From: Saccoglossus kowalevskii
Taxonomy: Eukaryota > Hemichordata > Enteropneusta > Harrimaniidae
Direction of reading: 5' to 3'
DNA length: 15,220 nt
Assembly (NCBI RefSeq): GCF_000003605.2
Contig: NW_003128370.1
Span: 278,111 to 293,330 of the forward strand
Shown here one piece after another: positions 8,313-15,220 of the stretch. The position numbers were made by a program, and so were the translations under genes. How positions within the stretch are numbered: the stretch's first letter is position 1; each line of letters begins with the position of its first letter. The notes under the pieces were generated by a model. That model searched no databases, was not told the origin of the DNA, and saw only the letters and a program-made list of their open reading frames with translations.

Positions 8313-9340
8313 ACGTACGATGAAACAGCGTAATTCGGGCAATGTACCCGAGATGAGGGGGGGGGGCACTTTATAGTAATCGTGTTTCTTAATGTAGCCC
8401 CGGTGGTTTTAATTACCCAGTAACGGAATCCAATCATGTCTATACGATTACATTATTATGTTAAAATACATGTGGATTTTTATAGAGGTTCTCTGGTCGT
8501 CTGGGAGTGAGACTAACAAATTACGTTATATCAATTGCCTAAGGTTTGAATAGTTCTATTGTGGCAAAAGCATTATAGTATCAGACTGACTTGGACAAAT
8601 GTAATCAAGAATGACGTTTACGTGTATACAAGTGAGATTGCTAATACCGCAAAAAAATGGTTGAAATTCGTCTTTGTGTTGGCGTATACAGACCGTAATA
8701 TCGACTCATTAGTTTGTCGAACAGCTCCTCGGAGTTGGAGGTGAGGTTTTATTTTATTAATATAAAACTCAGACGGGCTGAATTTTAAATATGTTAAAAA
8801 CAGAAACATTGTATTGTTTCATACAAATCGCCAGACAATGTAAAGTCGACAGGTGCTACAGGAGTGTGAATACATGCAGAAAGCTAAAATGTGAGTTTAA
8901 TTAGGGAATAATTGTTTTAATTTTTAAATATTTTAAAGCGGTTAGTGACAGATGAAATTCAAACGTAGCCTTCGGTAAAACGCTGCCAGTACGTCGTTAA
9001 TAAGTTAAACATTGAACTAGTACAAGTATTCGCGATATTAAAGTATATAAATATTAAAATAAACTTATTATCGTTTCAGTCAATATGTTAAATAAATGGA
9101 ATCAAATGTACATTCTACACAATAATAATGTAGTTTTCCCGTGTGCTGCGATTGTATATTTCCAAAGAAATATGTATTTGTTTTTATTTAAAGGGTGACG
9201 CACTGAGTTTAAATCTAATAAGACAAACAAATTTAAAATTATACTGAATTATTTACTAATTATATATTATTTAAAAAACAATGTTGAAAATGTCTTGTAC
9301 ATTGGCTAATCTAAGCTATATTCTCTGATCACTCGTCGTA
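8313..9340. other. non-coding stretch, possible intron 1
   Basis: If the exon at 8196-8268 is real this is intron; otherwise it is intergenic. It contains a run of ten G residues (8357-8366). It also contains a 37-codon ATG frame at 8791-8904 with five cysteines, and an acceptor-like TTATTATCGTTTCAG ending at 9079. The last is followed by about 38 open codons in a compatible phase, but the encoded sequence is AT-driven and unconvincing. Confidence 0.4.
8357..8366 (+). repeat. homopolymer run of ten G
   Basis: A ten-base G run stands out in AT-rich DNA. It is a likely length-variable site and a possible sequencing or assembly weak point. Confidence 0.9.
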
Positions 9341-9402
9341 TTCCAAAGCCTCATACCTTTGAGAGGCGTCGGCTCTTGGAGATATGAGAAATGACTTTGG
9401 AA
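9341..9402. repeat. 62-nt imperfect hairpin, pre-miRNA-like in size
   Basis: TTCCAAAG (9341-9348) pairs perfectly with CTTTGGAA (9395-9402). After an asymmetric internal loop (1 base against 6), bases 9350-9365 pair with 9373-9388 at 15 of 16 positions, counting three G-U pairs. The terminal loop is GCGTCGG (9366-9372). G-U pairs and one mismatch instead of perfect complementarity fit an RNA-level structure better than a fresh inverted duplication. Whether it is transcribed or processed cannot be told from sequence. Confidence 0.45.
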
Positions 9403-12400
9403 GCAAATTACCTGTACGATAACGGTACAATTATTATTATTTACGGTTTATTATTTGTAGCGGAGAAATTAAATGTTTTAAATATCAATTTGAATATTCT
9501 GAACAACAGTTTCACACAAACAGTTTTCAATACTAGTTAAATCTTATATTACAATTTACATATGAGATTACTAGCGACCGATCATAGCATTTCACGCGTG
9601 CTGTAAATAAATCAAGTTTGCGTCGACTTGCAAAACAAAGTTCGCATTTCATACCTGTCTAGAGATACGTAAATCGCATGCTATAATCAAATAAAAACCT
9701 GTCGGGTTTGTCCAACAGTGATTTCACAGTTAATTATTAAAGAAATATATCATACACATTACGTCGATCTCGAAATGAAAATATATAGAAAATGATGGGT
9801 TACACATTTCATTTATCATAACTACACTGGTATTTTAATGGCATATTTTAGTAACCCACTCATCGCCTTTAATTCACGTTTCTAGTTAACCATGGGGTTG
9901 ATATATCATCAACTGTACGCAAAATGTCATTAACTGAAAACGAATTGAACATTGTGCGTAGTAAATGCCAAGGGAATGGTTTATAAAAATACACAAAAGT
10001 GTTTCTTGATGGAAATTAATGACCCAATCTGAAATTAAATCATGTTTAAATACCTAATGCTACAGTACCAGACGAAATGATTACGACTTTTTCTAGACAC
10101 TGAATGTTTATATTCCACAGCTAAATCAAGTCTGGTTTTCTCAGTCATTTGTCGGTTGTTTTGTGTTCTTGGACTTGCAATTTAACTTCATCGAATGTCT
10201 ATTTAGATTTTATATGACGCCATTTCATGACTGTTATAGAAAGGATTGGTCAACGACTCTACAACTTACAAACAAACTGCGCAGTTTTGTACAATTCAAA
10301 TCTCTACTCGAATTAGAGCTGTATTTTTGTTTTGTTGCTACATTCAATTATAAGTTATTTATTATGTGATGGATGAAAGCCCAACAATTTAAAATAAACT
10401 ATTACATGCAACTATGGGGAACTGGCACACAACATATTAAAAACAAAACCACCGCAAACAAACTGTTCCTAGGTTACTGACTAATAGATGACGCATTTTC
10501 CTTTATGAAAAGGCGTTCTGAACAACACAGGGTATGGTTTGATCATGTACAAAATAATTTATTTTCATAGAATACTACACCATAATAATATAATTGAGAG
10601 GTATGTGTGTGTTTATCAACGTTCAATGTCGAGCAAAATAATTTCCCAATTGTAACGCTTATAATCAAAATTTATACTGAAAATAAATCCCCGTTTGCTG
10701 GCTGAAATGAATTTGTCCCGTTTCATAATATGCCGTAATAAAAAAGTGGTCAATTGGCAAAAGGCCGTTTGTTTTTTCTTATGGTTGACAATGTTTACGT
10801 CTGAACCCAGTACAACTAATTCAAAACTCCCACTTAGCGGGCTGATTGACGATTACATGTAACCGAGTTTTTTCACAAGTAATCCATCAATTTTCTACGA
10901 AGTCATTAGAAGTGATCGTTCGAACACCAGCTCAAAAAATCAACCACGGTACATTGGTTTGTGAAAGATGTTCGTTGATTCGCGCGACTGAAGCAACATT
11001 TTATATCAAATGTACGTGCGTGTTTATATTAAGGCAACGACTACGCTTCATCGTTATCCGGACGGTACCTGAATCTATCTTTAAAACCTGTTTAAAGCCT
11101 TTAAAATTGCGCGATTACAGCAAGATGCTAAACATCACTGCATTATTCATCCGAAAACCAAATAAAACAATAAATAATTTGTAATTGTGATCTCAACTTA
11201 AAGTTATTGTAAACAAATTAAATTACCAAAAAAATACCACATTTCAGCGTTACCAAGTAACCGAATAGGCAAAAGTTATTATATTACCACAAGAAGCAGT
11301 ATTAGTTGCTATAAATAACGGAAATTATTATTCCATGCTAATATCGACGACTGTAGCGATAAACACTTCTATGTGATGACAACCGTTGCTATGTAAATCA
11401 TTATATCGAAACATATTTATAAAGTTAATGATTTTTAAAATGAATCTATAACTAGTATTTATGAATTGTTCATTTTTTGAGTAGCAAAGTATACGACTTC
11501 TTAGAACGAAGTCATGGTGCTCGATTTCTCAGTTTTGAGCCCTGAACGGGCCTTGGTTTGTGCAGAAACATGCAATAACTATTAAATACTGTTTATACTG
11601 ATTTTTCACTGCTAACATTGCCGCAGTAAGAACTAAATGATTGGGGATTCCGACGCACATACAGATCTGTGCATATTCGGCATAGAGTCAATTAGCACTG
11701 TCACCTTCTATTATAGTGTTAGTATTCACAGAATACGCTTGCTGAAATTTGATGACGAAACCCCGATAGAAATAATATCATACATAATATTTGTTATTTA
11801 CAAGCCCAAGAATACACACCAATGATCAACATATACTCGACTAGAATGCATTATGAAAATGACAACAAACAAACAACAACCATATAACAACACAAATCAT
11901 TGAGAGAAAGATATATGAATAAGAACAGATGCGGCACCAACCGTAGAACAGTCATAACAGACATAATTGTTTCTAATGGACTATATCAGATAAATTACAT
12001 TATTTATGCATTGTGATCTGATCACTTAAAAGCGTTATAATAAAAGTCCATAAAATCATGACATCTGCAAAAACACTAGTTAAAATGTTAAGTTGTTATA
12101 TATAAACCAGAGTGCGATGGAAATAAACTATGTCACTTTGTTGAAAATTGTGTATTACTTGTGATTTACATTTGATTTTCCAGTCGACCCCGCCATAAAA
12201 TTCAAACGTGGATTATTATGTACATATAATTTAAAAAAAAAACTGATTGAGCGAGAATTGCTTGAAGAACTACTTTTTGTAGCTCCATATACCATAAAAT
12301 AATTTGATTTATATTTACTAAAATTATCAATTTTCAGATCTACTCCAAAAAAACGACTATTAATTACGCAATTCAGGAACAACAGTATTAAGATTAGATT

Positions 12401-12705
12401 ACATACGGCGTATTACTTTATAATGTAATACTTCGAGTTGGTATGACCAGGAGCACTGGCCCTTGATTTCAATATTAATAAGTTTTACTGCGCGTGTCTT
12501 GGTTCTTGAAACAAATATTATATTAAATAACATTTTGGATGACGCTCAAATGATTAAAGAATAACCACTTTAATTTGTGATTCCGTGTTTATTGTAACAA
12601 TTCCTTAAATCCTTCAAGAGACTGGTACAAATATGGTGAAAGGTTTTATGATGTATCAATTCGCCGATGCTGTGGATAATTCAGTTTTAACAACTCACAC
12701 AGAAT
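9403..12705. other. long non-coding stretch
   Basis: No gene, RNA gene or transposon protein was recognised in 3.3 kb. A 112-codon plus-strand frame from TTG (10846-11184) is within chance length and matches no family, although part of it is richer in CpG than its surroundings. A weak stem (TGGGTTAC near 9796 with GTAACCCA near 9851) and a 7-bp-arm stem (12410-12416 with 12425-12431) are visible. An acceptor-like CTCAG ends near 11531, but only 17 open codons follow. Confidence 0.45.
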
Positions 12706-12719
12706 CATTTCATTTTACT
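12706..12719 (+). repeat. left copy of a 14-bp direct repeat (candidate target-site duplication)
   Basis: CATTTCATTTTACT here is identical to 13765-13778. The right copy starts at the very base where the 5'-truncated minus-strand LINE coding sequence ends. That is the position expected of a target-site duplication made on LINE insertion. In 15 kb of AT-rich DNA about one exact 14-mer pair is expected by chance, so position, not length, is the argument. Confidence 0.35.
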
Positions 12720-12788
12720 CCAGGCATAAAAGGTATACTAGTTTGGTTCACATGAATCTAAATAAGTTGATAAGTACTGGTCATACTT

Positions 12789-12805
12789 GTATAGTCTCAC
12801 TATAC
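12789..12805. repeat. 17-nt perfect stem-loop
   Basis: GTATAGT (12789-12795) and ACTATAC (12799-12805) pair around CTC. It lies inside the transposon-derived block, just before the reverse-transcriptase remnant. Function is unknown. Confidence 0.4.
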
Positions 12806-12859
12806 GTCCTCGATGTTGCGAAGGTTTACTATAAGGTCAGTGTCACATGGGTGAATGTA

Positions 12860-13170
12860 CACTCCTATGTATTACTACCGTCACATGGTTAAACAAAAAC
12901 ACTTGCAAATGACCTACTGAATGCAATGACTTTCCTAGATCTGTCCGACGCACTCGGTACAATAGATTACACCATTCTTCTTTGTCGCATTGAAAACACA
13001 TTTAGTATATACCTGTACTGGTTTAAGTCCTATGTTATTGACAGCGGTCAGGCTAGTGTAGTCAACGATAACATAACACCTCGTCATCTTCAACGCTATG
13101 TGTTGATGTTTCGTAGAGTTCGGTTATGGAACCCGTCTTATTAGTTTTATTTATACTTAACCATTATCCA
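12860..13170 (+). mobile_element. decayed non-LTR retrotransposon (CR1/L2-type) reverse-transcriptase fragment
   Basis: The translation in the frame running through 12926-13144 contains ANDLLNAM, then FLDLSDALGTIDY, then WFKSYV. These correspond to the stretch of CR1/L2/Rex1-type reverse transcriptases that ends at RT motif A (consensus of the LLDLSAAFDTIDH type) and the WFKSYL segment after it. The next motif (family form GVPQGSVLGPVLF) is recognisable only in another frame, as SVMEPVLLVLFIL around 13120-13160, so there is a frameshift near 13100. An in-frame TAA at 12890-12892 interrupts the upstream part, which resembles the conserved Ser-Tyr/His region before it. The second catalytic motif (YADD) and the rest of the enzyme are not seen. 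It is a dead fragment of roughly 100 codons. The clade call comes from remembered motifs, so CR1 versus L2 is open. Confidence 0.75.
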
Positions 13171-13295
13171 CCATTTTGCTTATTTTTACTTGTTTTACCA
13201 GCTTATGCTTATAAAAACATTCAGTCAACCTTTGAAATAATGCAAATCTTGTAATGTTGACATTAAGACATAGATGAAGCATGTATGTAGTATGT

Positions 13296-13393
13296 AACTG
13301 AGGATTTGGTTTGTACTTTTATCATTTTGCATCAGAATAGTGTAATAGCTTTATTACTGGCTGTTCCATGATAATTATAAACCAACCTCAGTT
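13296..13393. repeat. about 98-nt long imperfect hairpin
   Basis: AACTGAGG (13296-13303) pairs with CCTCAGTT (13386-13393), and TTGGTTT (13306-13312) with AAACCAA (13379-13385), separated only by a 2-nt bulge. Further in, TTATCAT (13319-13325) pairs with ATGATAA (13368-13374). GAATAG then pairs with CTGTTC, and GTAATA with TATTAC around a 4-nt loop near 13350. In total about 34 base pairs form with internal loops. It lies between the two LINE remnants and may be a foldback element or part of a LINE 3' region. Confidence 0.45.
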
Positions 13394-13474
13394 TGTTATG
13401 GATACATCTGCTCGCTTACTGTGCACAACCAAGAAGTCAGTCTAGTACATCGTAGTCATTATCTCTTTCTCTTT

Positions 13475-13626
13475 AGCCTCGTTCAACTCCCTGTAGAGCA
13501 TAGGCCACCGACAGCCTCGTTCAACTCCCTGTAGAGCATAGGCCACCGACAGCCTCGTTCAACTCTCTGTAGAGCATAGGCCACCGACAGCCTCGTTCAA
13601 CTCCCTGTAGAGCATAGGCCACCGAC
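13475..13626 (-). repeat. 38-bp tandem repeat, four copies, at a LINE 3' end
   Basis: The units occupy 13475-13512, 13513-13550, 13551-13588 and 13589-13626. They are identical except for one C-to-T change in the third (CTCTCTG for CTCCCTG). Each unit begins AGCCTCGTTCAACT on the plus strand. On the minus strand the first unit in reading order (13589-13626) carries the last residues and the TGA stop (13597-13599) of the LINE reading frame. The other copies follow as a 3' tail. The 10-mer AGCCTCGTTC also occurs just before the array in the coding part (13627-13636), giving the microhomology needed to create the repeats by slippage. Confidence 0.9.
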
Positions 13627-13764
13627 AGCCTCGTTCTACTCTCTTCTGCTCTGGGCTAGTCTGGTGATGGTGTGCCAGTTGTGCCCCATCTTCTTCATTT
13701 CCCGTTCCCATGTTCTACGCCAGGTGTTTCTTGGCCTTCCTCTATTTTCGTCTCCTGCGGATTC
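13475..13764 (-). mobile_element. 3' end of a second non-LTR retrotransposon, 5'-truncated
   Basis: The minus strand encodes the C-terminal tail motif of many invertebrate endonuclease/reverse-transcriptase LINEs: GRPRNTWRRTWEREMKK, then HNW, then TRLAQSRRE, an in-frame TAG (13636-13638) where the family usually has Trp, then NEAVGGLC and a TGA at 13597-13599. The pattern GRPxxTWRR...W...LAQxRxxW...LC is typical of RTE-like elements, and I use that name cautiously. Only about 55 codons remain, so the copy is 5'-truncated, as LINE insertions usually are. Its 5' end sits at 13764, directly next to one copy of a 14-bp direct repeat. The 3' end runs into a 38-bp tandem array and then AAAGAGAAAGAGAT. 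The family differs from that of the plus-strand fragment nearby. Confidence 0.8.
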
Positions 13765-13778
13765 CATTTCATTTTACT
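13765..13778 (+). repeat. right copy of the 14-bp direct repeat
   Basis: CATTTCATTTTACT is identical to 12706-12719 and directly abuts the truncated 5' end of the minus-strand LINE fragment. See the left copy for the reservation about chance. Confidence 0.35.
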
Positions 13779-15220
13779 GGTTAGCTATTTTTATTTAACC
13801 ATCTTCATGTGCAATATGTTCCTAGACTTCCTGAGTTTGTTTTATTGAATTTTGCCACATACACCGGTGACCGTGTTCTATATTTAAACTACCATAATCC
13901 TGTCCTTTTAAAAAAAAATAGATCGGTGTCAAGCCCAACAATCTATAACACATCGCGCAATGATACAGCATTATAAAAAGGCATAATTATAATTTTAGAG
14001 TGATCCACGTTATGAATGTCGTATTAACGCATTGTACTTGTTTTGACCTCACCCCTTCGCAGTGAATGAACCGACTCTCGGGTAAACACATCAATCTACC
14101 AAGTTTAATATTTACCAACGATAGGAATCAATATTTACATGTTCCGGTCGTTGGGTTTTTTGTACAACTTTGCAAATAACAACCTTAACTTGAAACACGA
14201 TTAATTTCAAGTGCATAATAGGTGTGTCCTGGATAAATCAAATCGATCATAATTATTATCCATGTTGAACTGGAGTCGGAAATAGATAAACTACGTCGAC
14301 ACCATGTTCAACACTCGTATCTCTAATAAAATACTTGAACTTTTATAGTAATTCATTATATGAATAACACATGTCGGATAATAAATAGATTGTCCATTTA
14401 CCATCAACTAAAAAACGACATTTAAACCGACCTATATATTAGGGAAACATAACTATTATTAAAAGTAAAATTGTGTGATGAATTACTTAAAATGTAATTT
14501 GCTTGCGTTCAAAGGTATCGTCTTTAAAATGCTTCGGATAATAATTATTATTATATAAAAACGCTGGCATTGTTTAGTCATACACCACGTTGTAACAAAC
14601 TGTTGCTAATCGAATTGGTGTATTATATTTTGCAAATATAAAGTCACAGTAACGACAGTTTCATTTAGACAGTGTGATGACAAAGTTGCCAAGTTTTTTT
14701 CTTCAATATCTTATGGTACGTAAGTTACACGCTGGGTGCGTGCAGGATTTCGATCATCGGCAAATACCGTATGTAAATGAAATTAGAACCAACAGTCTGC
14801 GTTACTAGGATAAGATGAAATTACAAAACTGGTTTGGTAAACAGATCGGATCATTTTAACCAAGAGTACAATGAACAGAGCGTGACTAGAAATCTCCAAT
14901 GATATACGTGTCTTGGTTAAATTACATTCGTCGTAAAAAATCAATTGTCTCATTCGGTGTACATTCCGACAAAATACACAAACATACTGCTATATGCAAA
15001 TAGTATTGTATGACACAAACATGACAGCGGCAGCTCTATAGGAGTCGATTTACACGCCTGGATCATAACGAGTATCTAAATATATATTTACGTTCGATAC
15101 TGTAAAATGTTAATAAGTTAGAGGGCTATTTCGTGTCAGGGGGTCTCATCATAACATACATTTTAATGATCGACTATATTTATGGCGTTTATAAAAATTG
15201 TTAGTGATGTCAAAGCGCTA
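13779..15220. other. non-coding stretch to the window end
   Basis: No gene was recognised in any frame. A consensus donor-like TAC|GTAAGT near 14717 has no convincing exon before it. An octamer ATGCAAAT lies at 14994-15001. Simple ATT/AAT-rich runs occur near 14540. Confidence 0.5.
14082..14138. promoter_or_regulatory. three forkhead-type motifs within 57 bp
   Basis: GTAAACA (14082-14088) and two TATTTAC motifs (14109-14115 and 14132-14138) match the RTAAAYA core bound by forkhead factors. The last two share AATATTTAC. Such motifs are frequent in AT-rich DNA, so this is only a candidate enhancer cluster. Confidence 0.15.

Noticed and set aside
9080-9196. Possible second exon after an acceptor-like TTATTATCGTTTCAG
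   Set aside because: It is phase-compatible with the candidate first exon, but the 38 open codons are AT-driven with no domain pattern, and there is no good donor.
10846-11184. 112-codon open frame on the plus strand
   Set aside because: Starts at TTG and has no recognisable domain. By my rough estimate a frame this long is expected about once in every two such windows at this A+T content. An acceptor-like TTTTTTCACAAG inside it is phase-compatible with the exon at 8196, but the encoded sequence is not convincing.
11532-11584. Possible short terminal exon after CTCAG at about 11531
   Set aside because: Only 17 codons before a stop and a weak polypyrimidine tract. It cannot be told from chance.
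13475-13626. 38-bp repeats considered as a CRISPR array
   Set aside because: The copies are directly adjacent with no spacers, and they carry the end of a LINE reading frame in eukaryotic DNA.
1-15220. tRNA, snRNA or rRNA genes and tRNA-derived SINEs
   Set aside because: No convincing A-box plus B-box pair or cloverleaf was found by eye. A GTTCGAAGC-like string near 3003 lacks the rest of a tRNA. A tRNA/Rfam covariance scan would be decisive.

Overview
This window reads as animal nuclear DNA that is almost entirely non-coding. It is A+T-rich (about two thirds by eye). It has no dense gene packing, no operons and no bacterial signals. The open frames are short and about as many as chance predicts in DNA of this composition: the longest are 108-112 codons and none was recognised, apart from one holding reverse-transcriptase motifs. 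Remnants of two non-LTR retrotransposons (LINEs) and several foldback or short inverted-repeat elements suggest a metazoan, plausibly a marine invertebrate (mollusc, cnidarian or invertebrate deuterostome). I cannot fix the taxon.

Layout. 1-8000 is gene-poor sequence with several inverted-repeat or foldback elements (783-936, 2012-2124, 3049-3113, 6486-6654), a 22-bp tandem duplication (4764-4807) and scattered octamer motifs. Around 8019-8268 the sequence becomes CpG-rich. It ends in the best candidate for host coding sequence: a short ATG-led frame (8196-8268) encoding a signal-peptide-like hydrophobic segment and stopping at a possible phase-1 splice donor. A 12-codon upstream ORF (8164-8199) ends in a TGA that overlaps the ATG. 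If this is a first exon, the remaining 7 kb would be intron 1; I could not find a convincing second exon.

From 8313 to 12700 I see AT-rich non-coding DNA with one well-formed hairpin (9341-9402). From about 12706 to 13778 lies a transposon-derived block: a decayed CR1/L2-type reverse-transcriptase fragment on the plus strand, a roughly 98-nt hairpin, and on the minus strand the 3' end of a different LINE whose last codons and stop lie in a 38-bp unit repeated four times. A perfect 14-bp direct repeat brackets the block and abuts the truncated 5' end of the minus-strand LINE. 13779-15220 is again non-coding.

No complete gene, structural RNA gene, CRISPR array or coherent novel multi-gene system could be supported. 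The points most worth following up are the candidate signal-peptide exon with its overlapping upstream ORF, the tandem-repeat LINE tail, and the strong hairpins.
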